A stretch of DNA of 64,000 nt from Doryteuthis pealeii (GCA_023376005.1 CM042152.1:88389965-88453964), one strand, 5' to 3'. Shown: positions 1 through 11,034, counted from the first letter of the stretch. Notes: a model not told the origin generated them from the letters alone. Translations and numbers: made by a program.

Positions 1-35
<35 letters not shown>

Positions 36-60
36 TATATAAGAATAGAGAGAGAGAAAA
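1..60. repeat. (TA)n/(CA)n/(GA)n microsatellite at window edge
   Basis: The window opens inside a TA dinucleotide run that passes into CA and then GA repeats. It has no coding content. Runs of this type recur throughout the window, often exactly at the ends of mobile elements. Confidence 0.95.
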
Positions 61-1129
61 TGGTCTTTTCCTGAGGCAGATAATTTGTGTTTCTTACAAA
101 ATTAATCAAAGCCACCAGGTAAAAATAAAATCTTTTTTTTTTTTTTTTTTTTTCAGCACAAAAGAAATATATTGGATGTCTTGCCATAAAGAAATGGTTA
201 GCAAACTGATATTACAGATCATGACTATTAGCTAGTAAGTTTGCTCATTACTCCCCTACACTGTGTCGTAGTAGTAGTAGTAGTAGACTGAGCTAAGCAT
301 AATAAATACCTACATCAGGACATATAATAATCTAGTCTATGAATTGAATTAACTGTCTTAGGGAATGCATTAATGTGAAACAATCAGAGACAAACAAAAA
401 TTTTAAAAATCTCCAAAGCAGTACGTGAATTTAAGTTCCAGTTCAAGACATTCTAATATTGACTAAGCTTAACTGTCTGGACTAAGTGAAAAAGTATGAA
501 GCACCCAGTTAGAATCAAGCTCACTACATGAATACTAGTTCTTCAGGTTTGCTAGCCAATAATCATATCACAGACTAATAATCATTGTTCTCACTTGCAA
601 TATCCTGACATTAGGTAACTCATCATCGTCAGGTCATGCTGACAACATATATATATATATGACTCTTTTAAACCATCCTTCCCTATCAGCCATTGCTTCT
701 GGAAGGACATCTGCACAGCATCCAGTATCCATGCAGAGTTGATCGATGTAGATTTTTGCTGGCTAACTCACACTAGTGTGTCCATGTATAGGTACCCATA
801 GGAGAACATCACTTATGAGCTCGTTCTTGCTTATTCAATAATATCCAGCATGTCTTGCATCTGTATTTGTATGAGTATAATTTGTAAATTCACATTGTTT
901 ATTTATTTAGATTGTAGCAAATTTATAGATAGTTTGTGTGATAGGAGGCAAGTGGCCATACAGCTTCTTCTTTGTTGAGTGCTGGTTCCATGATTTGCTC
1001 AAGACAGAATGCAGATTCTTGTATAGTTCACAGCTTTTTCTCCAAAATTTCATTATAGTCAAGTGGTGCAGTCATACAGTTGTATTGACACAGCTACAGT
1101 TTGGAAGAATTCTCATTTAATCATAGAGA

Positions 1130-1660
1130 TCAGAAATTAGCTAAACATTATTTTATAATGTGATTAATTGTTGGCATCCTTCCGTCTATTGAAGACGATG
1201 TTGTAGTGTCCACTTTTTAAATTCTTTTTTATCTGCAACTGCGTGAGTGGCTGAACAGACCAATTTTTGAATGGCAATCTCTGGTGCAGTGATTGCAAAC
1301 AAACGATGATGCTTGCTGGAGATGCTGTTGTCTCTCCTTCCTTATGAGTCTTTTCTGCGGCGGCTTCTTTCCTCTCTTTTCCCTCTTTTCGTTCCTTGTT
1401 TGACGAGGAGGTGCCAGGTCATACAGTCTTCTGCATAAGCCCCCTTGTGTTGATGTCGATGTGGATTAATTAGCTAACCCTTATTTTATAGTGTGATATC
1501 AGGAGATTAATTAGCTAACCTTATTTTATAGTGTGATATCAGGAAATTAATTAGCTAACCCTTATTTTATAGTGTGATATCATGAGATGAGATATTCAAC
1601 TATTATTCTGTAGTGCAATATCCTAAAATAAGTTAGCTAACCATTATTCTATAATGAGGG
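1130..1660. repeat. Minisatellite, period about 43-46 bp
   Basis: Three clear successive units between about 1463 and 1590 share ATTAGCTAACC, TTATTTTATAGTG and TGATATCA blocks. Degenerate units occur near 1132-1175 and 1590-1660. The stretch 1180-1460 between them is not part of the array and I do not recognise it. No reading frame runs through the array. Confidence 0.75.
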
Positions 1661-1851
1661 GAATGCCACAGCATTGAATAGCTACCAATCTATGATAAGG
1701 TATACTGAGAATAGTTTGGTAGCTATTATTCTGTAGTTAGTTATTCTTGAAGATGAAAGTACTGATTATACAAGATTAAAATTGATACAAAATTGTTATC
1801 TTCAAATCTGATGTTGACTGATATTAATATGTGCTAAATCTTATAAGCCCC

Positions 1852-2183
1852 ATATTTAATCAAGCAGTCCTTGTGTCGCTTCTTTGCTGATCCTCGGTCA
1901 TGATGGCCTGTAGAGAGTTCACCGGACAGTGTGAGCTTAGGCAGTTGGTGATTCCTCATCCTAGAGATGTGTCCTTCTCAGCATAGCTGGGACTTTAATA
2001 GAATGGCCTTGATGCTGGTGATCTTTGCCAGTTCAAAGATGTTGAGGATGGTGTGAAGGCAGTGCTGGTGGAACTGTTTGAGGAGTCATAGGTGGTGACA
2101 ATAAGTAACCTGTAAATCCATAAATATAGGAGGGTGGCAAGGACTATGGCTCTATACACACAGATCTTTGTATTCTTCTTCAG
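1852..2183 (-). pseudogene. LINE reverse-transcriptase C-terminal fragment (inverted part, distal piece)
   Basis: The minus strand decodes to the region just after the reverse-transcriptase catalytic domain of a non-LTR retrotransposon. I can read KICVYRAIVLATLLY, then a Trp-Thr-Val-Tyr segment, a Leu-rich helix, a Gly-His-Ile-Ser-Arg-Met block and a basic KKR.KDCL block, with at least one frame change. This order is the usual tail of a widespread animal LINE group. The catalytic residues are missing. It belongs with the minus piece at 2511-2645, from which a later insertion separates it, and with the plus-strand tail at 2660-2860. It is dead. Confidence 0.75.
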
Positions 2184-2500
2184 ATTGTTGTTGTTTGAGT
2201 TTTACGGCATATCAAATCCATTGGGTTATTTTATGCTGAAACATTTGCTTTATGCATTCTTCATGGGTACACAATTTTTTTAAAAACGTTTTTTTTCTAT
2301 TTAATCCATAGATGGTACCCTAACAGGTACTACCACTCCGTGTCAGAGTAGACCTGGGAGCAATGATGCAAGGGTTCTCTACATTCCCCAGACTTCCAGA
2401 ACTGGAACCTCACCATCAGAGAGAGTTTAATGTCATGCCCAGGATATGAAGACCCTCAGCCACCACCCTCTAGCACATATATGATAAAAAAGGGTTGAGG
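2184..2500 (+). mobile_element. Nested short repeat with 10-bp target-site duplication (family P)
   Basis: This 317-bp insert splits a LINE fragment. The same ten bases, TCTTCTTCAG, lie on both sides (2174-2183 and 2501-2510), and removing the insert plus one duplicate restores a continuous minus-strand LINE frame. It begins near a GTTTGAGTTTTACGGCATA block and contains the segment 'ATAGATGGTACC..AACAGGTAC'. Homologous copies are at 35572-36206 and, inverted, at 48005-48600. It has no open frame. Its short length and target duplication suggest a SINE-like or non-autonomous element of unknown class. Confidence 0.75.
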
Positions 2501-2510
2501 TCTTCTTCAG

Positions 2511-2645
2511 GTGTCTGTTGCACCACACATGCTTATAAAGTCTGCCAAAAATTGCTTGCCTTTGCCAGCCTGTTGTTTATTTCCTTGTCAATCTGCTTGA
2601 AAAATCAACCATCACCGATGGTCCACCCTAGCTGGGAACAGTGAT
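2511..2645 (-). pseudogene. LINE reverse-transcriptase fragment (inverted part, proximal piece)
   Basis: The minus strand reads IDKEINNRLAKASNFWQTL, then a stop, then a Val-Trp-like segment. This matches the conserved stretch of non-LTR reverse transcriptases that precedes the KICVYRAVVL block found at 1852-2183. The two pieces are one inverted LINE segment interrupted by the 2184-2500 repeat. Confidence 0.75.
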
Positions 2646-2654
2646 GCCTAGCAT

Positions 2655-2860
2655 CTCACTATGAACCATGTTGCCTCCTTCTTCAAAAACACCTGCAAGG
2701 CCACCTTAAACAACAAAAGGCACTGATGAACCACAACCACAATGCCACCAAACCCTGACCAGACCCTCAGCTGCAGCCGCTGTAACCATCCCTGCTTGTC
2801 CTGTATTGGCTTTATCAGCCACGGACATGTCTATAGTCAACCACCCACTTAATCTTTATT
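2655..2860 (+). pseudogene. LINE 3' tail with zinc-finger-like motif
   Basis: In the forward orientation the sequence decodes to a Lys/Arg-rich stretch followed by TPDQTLSC SRC NHPC and then a Gly-Phe-Ile-Ser-His block (with variant residues). This resembles the Cys-X2-Cys...His zinc-finger-like end found after the reverse transcriptase in some animal LINEs. It is in opposite orientation to the upstream pieces of what appears to be the same element, as in a 5' inversion. Frame changes and stops show that it is inactive. Confidence 0.55.
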
Positions 2861-3560
2861 CACAAAGCCAAATTTTGGAATACTTATTGCTCATTGCAAT
2901 GTCATTGAGGGAGTGTTGAATCTTGTTGTTGTTGCAAATTCCCTACACCATTTGTGGATGTTTTTGACATCCATGCATGAGTTACCATACACTTCTGTTA
3001 ATTGGTGATGGATTTCAATCAGTTAAATGCCTTTTGTGTTAAAAAACCGAATGACTGCAAAAACTTTACACTTGGTGGTACCGTCAATCTGGAGCTCGAT
3101 TAGAAACAACTTTCAAGCCATGACTGAGGATAGCAGTGATGCAAGCACAGGTGCATGCACAACAAACACAATAGTGTTGCCAATAGCCACATGAACAGGT
3201 TCCCTGCATCCCCAGCACTTTGGAGGCATTATTTTTGGGATTATCCTTTTATAAATTGCTCAGTTGTGCACATGTCTTTATTTAGGTTTTAATTTCTAAA
3301 ATTTTAAAAGATTAAAAAAGCTTCAGTCTCAATATTTTTTTTATTAGATCATATATGTAAAGAGCATCTTGTGTAACAATAATATTCATGACTAGCAGGA
3401 CCTATAGATATATCACAGTATGATAATCTAGTTATTACAACGTTTGGTATGTTTACTTAAGAGCTATTACTAAATTGTTCAATATGTAATTGAATATCAA
3501 CAAAAGCAGCCACATACTGAAAGCAGTGGCTCACAGACTTATTTTCACTAATATTTCTTT
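2860..3560. other. Unassigned AT-rich sequence
   Basis: I see no gene. The first 350 bp may be 3' untranslated sequence of the LINE above. The rest is unique-looking AT-rich DNA. Confidence 0.4.
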
Positions 3561-3567
3561 AAACAAA

Positions 3568-3625
3568 GATTCTGAGGAAGGTTTGTTAATCAAACCGAAA
3601 CACTGCAGCGTCGAATTATCACTCG
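3568..3625 (+). ncRNA. Hammerhead-like motif H1
   Basis: The core CTGAGGA (position 7 of the hammerhead is variable) lies at 3572-3578. It is followed by a perfect six-base-pair stem II, GGTTTG (3580-3585) with CAAACC (3591-3596), then GAAA at 3597-3600. Stem III is ACTGCAGCGT-like, with the self-complementary CTGCAG, and the cleavage dinucleotide is TC at 3611-3612. One extra A separates the core from stem II. Stem I is weak in this copy. The motif is related to the pair at 13654-13819, and a (CA)n/(TA)n microsatellite follows about 50 bp downstream. Confidence 0.5.
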
Positions 3626-3664
3626 TAAATGAAACTTGTGTTTCTTTCATTCTTTTATAAAAGT

Positions 3665-3745
3665 ACTCACACACACACACACACACATATATATGTGGGT
3701 GTATGTGTGTGTGTACATGCCTTTGTGTGTGTGTGTTTGAGTGTG
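3665..3745. repeat. (CA)n-(TA)n-(TG)n microsatellite
   Basis: CA, TA and TG dinucleotide runs create open frames of Cys-Val and His-Thr repeats on the minus strand, which are not real genes. Confidence 0.9.
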
Positions 3746-4579
3746 TCTGTTGGATGCTGTGAAACTTTTCTGTTGTATTGCAAGCATAGAAAAGTATGAC
3801 ATATGGAATAATAAGCAAATTTCAGAGAAATGTTTTCCTTGGGTTAATAGCATTTTCCCCCCAAATATTATGTCATAAATTTCAAATAAATATACAAAAT
3901 GTTGTTTTAGACTGAATCGAATATGAAACATGGATGAAGTTTCATAATATTTAATGAATGTTCCAATTTTTAAAAAAATATTTCCTGCTGGAGATGGAAG
4001 CACGTATGTACTTGTGGGTCTTATATACCATTAAATACAATAGTATGATTTCTATATTCTTCTTCTTAACCAACTTTACAGTTTATACTTTCCATTGTGT
4101 TGTGAGATTTTTCCTAATTAATTTTCAGTCATGCTGACATAGAATGTTGACGGCTTGAAGGAGAAAATCACTTCAAATTTATGCATCATTTTTCCTATTC
4201 TGACTTTGCATAGATTGCATTTTTCATTGTTATTCCACATATTATAGCTGAAAGCTAATATTTTCATGTAGTGTCAAAGACAGCTGTGGAAACTTGCGAG
4301 ATTCCATAAATGAAAAGTAGACAAAAAAAAAAAAGCAAACAAAAATCTGGTTAAAAAAATCATTATCTAGTAAAGTGCTGGTATCAGTTGATCTAGTTAA
4401 CTATTTGTCCCAAACATTTACTCTCAGACACACTTCTAAAAATATCTACTTTTAAATATTATCCAATGTGTCCCTAGTGATTTTAATTAAGTGGTATAAA
4501 ATAGAATCTGGTTTGGATCATTATGTTAAGATTTTTTTTTTTTTTTTTTTCCCAATCCAACCAAACAACACAGATGATA

Positions 4580-5035
4580 AAACCTGAGGAGCAATATACA
4601 TGTTGGATCAGTAAAACGATAAGTCTGGGTGGACATAAGTCCAAAATGAGTTATCTTCCCTTGCTGCGGTTCGTTCGCCAATAGGTGGCATTGGTATTTG
4701 GCCACAAGCCGGGAAATCTGAATTCCAGTCTCTTTCTACTCAGGCCGGCAACGAGTAAACATGGTCTAGGCGCCTGATGTCTCTAACCCTTAGGTGCCCC
4801 CCAATCAGCTACCAGTAAGCGACATTTCCTACGAAACAAGTCGTACACCTATTTCCTCCATAATACATTTATGTATCTATTTTGTATATCTTTGTCTTAA
4901 ATGTATCTCCATCACTTATGGAATAAATATAGTTATCGTTTTTCACCTTTGTCGGAATGTTTTTATGTACACATTTGTAACCCATTGGGAGGTTACTTTG
5001 AGCCTTCCAACATTAATATAATTTCCCCCACATAG
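4580..5035 (+). mobile_element. LTR-like dispersed repeat (family J), copy 1
   Basis: This shares an ordered set of blocks with 57085-57590 and, inverted, with 11035-11480: AGTTATCTTCCCTTGCTGC near the start, CAGTAAG.GACATT, a polyadenylation-like AATAAA, and the terminal 'GGTTACTTTGAGCCTTCCAAC' region. The AATAAA and the shared 3' block suggest a solo LTR or a retroelement 3' end. I see no coding frame, primer-binding site or partner LTR nearby. The terminal TG/CA bases are not certain. Confidence 0.55.
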
Positions 5036-5143
5036 ATTTTACAAGTATGCAATACCTTACAAATAATAATAGTAATAATAATAACAAAAACAATGACTCG
5101 TAAATGGGATGAAACATTCTATGTATAATAAATATATATATAT

Positions 5144-5385
5144 TTATCCAACCCCTCTGCACAAGAAAGATGTGACACAAGATCAATTTTTTAACAGATT
5201 TTTCCTTTTCCTTGCCATACCAACATTAAAGAGCCCCGTCTGCTCTACTATTTACTAATAGCTCAAGGGATATTGATTCATACCTTTCCTAAGGGTATTA
5301 GTGCTATGTGAAATTCAAATAGCACTGGTCAAGATTTGAACTTGGTAACACTGTGTCCAGTGATAATCATTAAACATTAGACATC
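5144..5385 (-). mobile_element. tRNA-derived SINE, family A (degenerate)
   Basis: On the minus strand this has the family A order: a B-box-like GTTCAAATC, 'TTAGCACTAATACCCTTAGG', AGCTATTAGTAAATAGTAG, CAGACGGGGCTCTTTAAT, and the end 'GATCTTGTGTCACATC'. The 5' head is decayed. It is non-coding and pol III-derived by family membership. Confidence 0.7.
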
Positions 5386-5711
5386 TTCTTAAATTGTATA
5401 TACATTATTTTTTAAAGACTCCCCATTTCTGCTTGCTAATTATTTTTAAAAAGTTAAAAACATTCCCCTCAAATAATTGCAGCTGGCCTGTTTATGCCTC
5501 TCTAATAGTAATTCCCAAGGGGAAGGCATAAATCCACTTCTCCCTGTACTTCATTACATAACTTGAAGCATCACTGGTGTGCCCCAATGGTTGACAGGGA
5601 AAAGAGAGTAGATGAAGGAGTACTTCAGCAAATTACAGTCCCCTAGCCAGTGGTTGATAATAATAATCTGATTCAGCTTGTGGAGACCACCCTTCAAGGC
5701 AGCATGTCATT

Positions 5712-5955
5712 GTCAAGGCAGCCTAATGTAGGTATGAGCTATACAGTGAGGGAGCCTATCCTCTTTTCACTAGCACTACACCAAGGAGATTATTTTAGTA
5801 TCTGAGGTGGAATGCCGCACCAACCATCAGCTCCTCACTTTACTACACAGATCCCTGTGCTACTCAACAGCTGAGCTGGCAAGGGCCAGTATCGAACCCA
5901 GAACCTTGAGGTTCCCAGGCGGACGCTCTACCAACTGAGCTAAACCAGCCCTACC
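5712..5955 (-). mobile_element. tRNA-derived SINE, family B
   Basis: Reading the minus strand, it starts with a tRNA-like head (A box TTTAGCTCAGTTGGTAGAGC, B box near 5890-5915), continues through 'AGGAGCTGATGGTTGGTG' and 'CTCCTTGGTGTAGTGCTAG', and ends in the TGAGGGAG-mirrored tail. Ten full or partial copies lie in this window. Confidence 0.85.
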
Positions 5956-7080
5956 CCATTGCATTAAAAGGTGGTAGAGTCAAGGTTAATCCCTGAGAAA
6001 AGGGGTACCCCAAAATGGTAGACATAATTTAAAAAATAGTATCAAACCTGCTTTCAAAGGGATGGAGGTTAGGTAAATAACTTGTCTTCCTAGTCAGTAT
6101 GAAGAAATGGTTTTCATCTATATAAACAGTCTTTAAAGTCCAATCAATATGAAATTCTTGTTGAATTTTGGGAATCAGTCAATAAAAATCTGATTCTTAA
6201 AAGCCAAACATTCGAAAGAATCAATTTTAATGTCACTTTCTGTCTCTTTTTTAAAGACAAATTCAATGTACAAACCGATAATCTGCACTGACAAACATTG
6301 TCTACCATTTTTCAGCTTAGAAAATACCAAATTTGACTTTCTTCGCATTATGTATTTGACCAACATTTGATGGTAAGAGCAAGAGTCAAAAATTTTGCAA
6401 TATTTTGGTAACCTGAAGCACAATTTTGCCAAGCTTGTGAAGGTGATGATCCATATTGTACTGTAGGAAGCAGATGTTACATAATCTATGCGGTTGCATA
6501 AGATTATTGTCAATACCCTGTATTTCTAAAGGGATGGCCCTTTTCATATTACGGGCAGGACTTTCCATGCAATAGTACAGAAAGCCCGCGAAATATGTGA
6601 AGTCACGTGGGACCTGGTTGGGTCTTCAGTTTCAGTTGGACATCAGGCAGAGAAGATGTACTGCCTTAACTAGAACTCACCTGCATACACATGAAATGTT
6701 TAGTTAAGTAAATAAAAGCTTAAGAAAATAACACGGTTTTGTGGTTGGTGAATGTCTTGGTAACAAGACTGATCTAGAAGAAGAAATGAGTTAAGTGCGA
6801 CCGACCACCAAGACGATGTCCTGACACTAGAAGAGATGTTAGAAGAGACGCTAGAAGAACTTAAGATATCAAAGACGCCAGAAGAAGAATAGAAGTAAGT
6901 AAGGAAAGAGGTATGCAACACAGAGTTATCCTGATATTCTCCATGTGTTACTCACTGGCTTGGAGCATGTCCTCAGAATCCATGGTTTAGGCCTGCCTAA
7001 ACTTGCCTTATCAATGAGGTTCTTTATGCCTGAGCAAAATTTTCTGAACCATCAAGTTACTGTACTTCAACTTCATAATA
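5956..7080. other. Unassigned sequence
   Basis: I see no gene or repeat that I can name. Short GA-rich near-repeats (GAAGAGATGTTAGAAGAG-like) occur at 6815-6895. Minus-strand open frames of 60-112 codons show no recognisable motif and no coding character that I can support. Confidence 0.4.
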
Positions 7081-7087
7081 TACCAGT

Positions 7088-7350
7088 TTTTTTTTCAGGT
7101 CAGTTAACTTTGAACTACATGTCTTTGAGAACTTATGATATGCCTCAAAGATATGTGGTTCAAATTAACTGACCTGAAAAAATGTAAAAGTTTTAAAATA
7201 AAATAACTGGTGCATTATATCCTTTATTCATTAATATATCAACACTGAAAATTTAATTAAATTCGGTTATTTTCGTGATTTTTGGTATTTTTTTTCTTTT
7301 GGTGGGTCGACGTATGAATGTGGAATTTAGGTCCGTTAAGTTCGATTTAA
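7088..7350. mobile_element. Hairpin-bearing dispersed repeat (family G), copy 1
   Basis: An imperfect hairpin at about 7097-7178 has arms CAGGTCAGTTAACTTTGAAC and its complement. A 160-bp AT-rich body follows, ending in 'TTAGGTCCGTTAAGTTCG'. The same body and end recur at 24350-24590, and the end alone at 24910-24945. No TIRs or target duplication could be fixed. Confidence 0.6.
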
Positions 7351-8104
7351 CCAAAAAAAAAAAAAAAATATATATATACACAATAAACCAGGCAAACATT
7401 TTGGTATCATAAAGTTACCTGGGAGATGGCAGTAAATATCAATGGGGAATCCATCATATGGTAAATTTATTACAGGTAAATTATTTGTGGCTAAATTCAG
7501 AATTGAATCATTGCTTTTAAGAATTTAATGAAAAGTGCTTAAGGGTTAGGGTAACCCTATATTATAAGATCAATTAATCTGATATGATGAATTAACCATG
7601 AATCACTTGAAAGATGACAGAAGATAATGAAACAAAATGGTGAACATGTTATTCAATAAAATGAATATAACAAAAATAATGTCTTTTAACTAATAAACCA
7701 AACAAACATTTTATCCAACTATATTAGTATTTTCCATACAGTGATTGTTAGCAAGATAACCCAGTGAAATATCCATTATTCTATGAATCATGACTTCACA
7801 ATTATCTTGCCAAAAGGAAAGTCAATGGTCACTTTCTTCAATGTCCATTTATAATTACAACTCAGAACAAACTCTTACAATCTCTTGGCAAAATCTCTTA
7901 ATGAGAATCTAACAGTATTTTTCTTTTTCTAGATGATTTCATCTAGATATTGACCAAACCTTTTGATACACCATGTTTATCATGCTTAGAACATTCTTTC
8001 CTGAGTATTATAAAAATTCTAATAAGAATATCATAATATACATATCTGAAATATCAATTACAAAATGATGAAAAATATTAAGATAATTTTTAAAACTTTA
8101 AGAA

Positions 8105-8278
8105 TGGGGTATTTACCACACATCCTACTTATGCGAGTCAGACGCAAGGTCCTATTAATGTGGGACCACCTATGAACTGAAGCTCATGGCATTGCATGCA
8201 CAGAAATTGTGTAGATCCCCTTGGCATTTCCCTTCGGGGGGGGGGCAATTCAGGCAGTGGGCAATAAACCAGCCCTAC
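8105..8278 (-). repeat. Dispersed repeat (family K), copy 1
   Basis: The minus strand matches the end of 60670-60965 across GTGGTCCCACATTAATAGGA, CCTTGTG and a GGTAAATA end. It includes a G8 run. The class is unknown. Confidence 0.6.
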
Positions 8279-8299
8279 ACCTTTAAATCAAGTGAGCAG

Positions 8300-8342
8300 G
8301 TGAACTATATATACATACATATATATATATATATTCATATAT

Positions 8343-8375
<33 letters not shown>

Positions 8376-8566
8376 CATACATTGTAAAATTGTATAATCA
8401 GAAAGTCTGATATATATATATATATATATATATGAGTGTGTGTATGTGTGTGTGTAGATACTTAGTTAGAATTTATTCACACATGCAAGACTGAAATGAT
8501 TTTATTGCAAATTTATATGCAATCAATGTACGTGTATATATATATATATATATCTCATATTATATT

Positions 8567-8604
<38 letters not shown>

Positions 8605-8610
8605 ATGCCC
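8300..8610. repeat. (TA)n/(CATA)n microsatellite cluster
   Basis: Four long TA runs with CATA and TG interruptions. Short Tyr-Ile frames here are microsatellite artefacts. Confidence 0.95.
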
Positions 8611-8677
8611 AGATATGTTTGCAAACAAATTAAAATTGAAATTTATTTTCTTATGAATAGTAGTCATTATACGAACA

Positions 8678-8719
<42 letters not shown>

Positions 8720-8842
8720 CTTGGTCAAAAAGTTAGAGATTTTTTAATTTTTTGACACACCTTGTATTCTGAAAAAAAAAAATGAACGTTCCATTCATAT
8801 CTAGGTAAATACAGCTTCAATCTCAATACTTTTGACACACCT

Positions 8843-8884
<42 letters not shown>
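8678..8884. mobile_element. Mariner-like end fragment between two (TA)n tracts
   Basis: Between TA runs lie two near-copies of a mariner-like terminal sequence, ending TTTTTGACACACCTTGTAT at 8754-8769 and again at about 8829-8847. A shared AAATACAGCTTCAATCTCAA block recurs in relaxed form at 18120-18260. A TA target would be natural for mariner. There is no transposase frame. Confidence 0.55.
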
Positions 8885-8886
<2 letters not shown>

Positions 8887-9339
8887 TGTTGCCTGGGAGG
8901 ATGGTTCCCTGGGATCACAACGTTTATTACATGAAGCCACTGGAACACAGTGTCCAAGAGCCCTACATCAGGTAAATATGAGTGTGTCCACCCCCGTCAA
9001 TATAGATATAGGACCCACTTCTAGCGGCTGTTTTGGAGTGTAACAATTTGCTTTCTCTTCATTTAGTCTATCAGTAATCCAAGAATAATGAGATAGGAAT
9101 TATCCTTCTTTTTTCTCTCTAAAAGAAATCTTATGCTTCTTTATTAAATTCCTGTTTGATGATTGATCAACAAAGTGACTGAAAATACTTATAAGATTCA
9201 GGGAATTATTCTTTAGTCAAACAATATAAAACCAATCTAGTTCTATGTTAAATGCTTCTCTTCATGGCTGTCATATATTTAAAAATGCATATAATTTATA
9301 TTTATACATGTAGAGTTAAACAAAAGGCACATCTCCTGT

Positions 9340-9839
9340 TTAACAATTTTATTCTTGATCTTTTCCAATTTTCTGGCCAAATTTTTAATGTCTGGGTGGA
9401 ATTGATGGATAAGTCCACCAAAGTTCAGTTCCCAAGTACTTTCGGCACTTCGAAGTGCCATCCTGGTGATGTATTCCAGTTTTTTTTTTTTATATTAATG
9501 TGGAGGCTGGAAGGAGAAGAATTGGTGAGAAAGGTGTTGTAGGCATTTTAGAATGTGTGTACTGCATTGGAAATTAATTTTGTTCAAGCAAGGTTTGTAT
9601 TGTTTTATGTATAAAGCTTCTAGTATTTGGAGTTTTTGTTTATTTTTTTCTTTGTGCAAAATGTGTGTATTTTCCGTTAGAACTTTTCGGTAATTAGAGC
9701 GGGGGCATGAATGTAATTTTAGGTGTTGTGAAATAGAGCTATTGTCTGTTAAATGGAGGGTCAGACGCTTTGATAATGTGGTTGAGGTGATATTTATATT
9801 TAGTATATATAATTCGTTTTCACAAGCAGGATGTGACAC
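9340..9839 (-). pseudogene. Penelope-like element GIY-YIG endonuclease C-terminal fragment and 3' end
   Basis: The minus strand from 9839 to about 9545 reads a long stop-free stretch containing a Leu-Thr-Asp-Asn-Ser-Ser-Ile-Ser-Gln-His-Leu-Lys block and, later, QILEALYIKQYKPCLN. This resembles the second half of the GIY-YIG nuclease of Penelope-like retroelements, where an ILEA.YIK..KP.LN motif is typical. The GIY-YIG signature itself and the reverse transcriptase are absent. Downstream (9475-9425) is a degenerate hammerhead-like hairpin. A family A SINE abuts the 5' side. The assignment rests on motif memory, so it is moderate. Confidence 0.6.
9425..9475 (-). ncRNA. Degenerate hammerhead-like hairpin H13 downstream of the GIY-YIG fragment
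   Basis: The minus strand carries the perfect 16-base palindrome GGCACTTCGAAGTGCC (a stem II candidate), followed at once by GAAA and a self-complementary AGTACT. The upstream core is damaged (CCAGGATG in place of CTGATGATG). The spacing and neighbours match the intact motif at 43131-43169. Confidence 0.4.
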
Positions 9840-10320
9840 AAAGTAACCTAACCAAGGTTAAAGAGCCCAGTCTGCCCTACTATTTACCCAGAGCTAGATA
9901 GAGAATAGTTGGATTCATATTTTTCCAAAGGTATTAGTGCTATATGAAAAGCATACAGCCTTGTCCACGATTTGAACTTATCTCGCCTGTCTATTTATTA
10001 CAGTGATAATTACTCCATGCACCTCCACAGACATATATACACAGGGACATTGCACAAGCAGGATGTGACACAAAGTAACCTAACCAAGGTTAAAGAGCCC
10101 AGTCTACCCTACTATTTACCCAGAGCTAGATGAAAAGCATACAGCCTTGTCCAGGATTTGAACTCGTCTCGCCTATCTATTTATTAGTGATAGCCATTAC
10201 TCCATGCACTTCCACAGACATATATACACAGGGACATTAGCACAAAGTGAAACAGATTTTTCTAGAATTCAAACTCGGTTAGCCAATTCCATTTTCTAAA
10301 ATGATAACTATATGTTATGT
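9821..10320 (-). mobile_element. Partly tandem-duplicated SINE family A
   Basis: Two direct copies (9821-10052 and 10053-10250) each run from CACAAGCAGGATGTGACAC to CACAGACATATATACACAGG. The second lacks about 46 bp between AGAGCTAGAT and GAAAAGCATACAG. A third, partial family A head follows to 10320. All are in minus orientation. The duplication happened after insertion, since the flanking TATATACACAGG is copied too. Confidence 0.8.
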
Positions 10321-10499
10321 GCCAATAATATGAACCTGTATATGATGACAAAATTTAATTTGTAATTCAATTTGATCTTAATTACTGACCTTTTAAACTG
10401 AAATCTGTAATTGAGTTTAGAGTGTTTAACTACTCAGTTCATTCTACAAATAATGAGTCACTTAATCAAAACAACAGTTACAATACATAAATACATAAT

Positions 10500-10787
10500 T
10501 TCTACCTTGTTGGCTTAGAATATGCCAAGGAGACATTTGCCTGAATAAAGTTTACATCAAAGGGAGTCTCTTACAATTAAATACCAGATAAGCAAATACT
10601 GTTTATTCAGTCAAATCATGTTTAACTTATTATTCCTGGTAAATGCTGGCTATCCTTATTCTTATATGTATGTATAAATGCATTATCAGTTCATAAATCG
10701 AGGGCCATAATTAGAATCAATGGACTTGCTGATAAAAATCACTAAATAAATTGCATAATTCTTTTCCAAAGAATTATTTTGGGAATT

Positions 10788-10825
<38 letters not shown>
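10500..10825 (+). repeat. Dispersed repeat (family L body), copy 1, ending in (CA)n(TA)n
   Basis: This shares two blocks with 16318-16620 but in permuted order. Here the block with 'ACCAGATAAGCAAATACTG' comes before the block with 'TAAATGCATTATCAG' and 'CTGATAAAAATCACTAAA'. In the other copy it comes after. A CA/TA microsatellite closes it. Confidence 0.65.
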
Positions 10826-10830
<5 letters not shown>

Positions 10831-11015
10831 AGAGAGTTTTATAATTTGCTTGAAGCATTGTGTATATATTGGTTAGGAGGTTGATTTAGAAGGCTATCAC
10901 AATGCAGGTGTAAAGAAAAAAATAATAATACGGTAACAATGATTTTGTGTGTTAAGCTGTATTTAATTCTTGAATTTTCGAGATAATATCTCTTTTTCAA
11001 AAGATCACTGGAATT
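10826..11015 (+). repeat. Dispersed repeat with decayed hammerhead-like end (family L tail)
   Basis: This block (TATAATTTGCTTGAAGCATTG, GAAGGCTATCACAATGCA) recurs at 20362-20560. At its right end the minus strand reads GAGATA..TATCTC, then GAAA and a self-complementary AATTCAAGAATT. The CTGANGA core is decayed. Confidence 0.45.
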
Positions 11016-11034
11016 GAAGCAGTCTAGTTATGGC

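Noticed and set aside
3531..4003. Overlapping minus-strand open frames of 95 and 118 codons
   Set aside because: They run through a CA/TA/TG microsatellite (His-Thr and Cys-Val repeats) and have no motif or splice logic.
6386..6921. Host gene exons in minus-strand frames near 6.2-6.9 kb
   Set aside because: Frames are short and overlap in different phases, with no conserved motif. I cannot support an exon.
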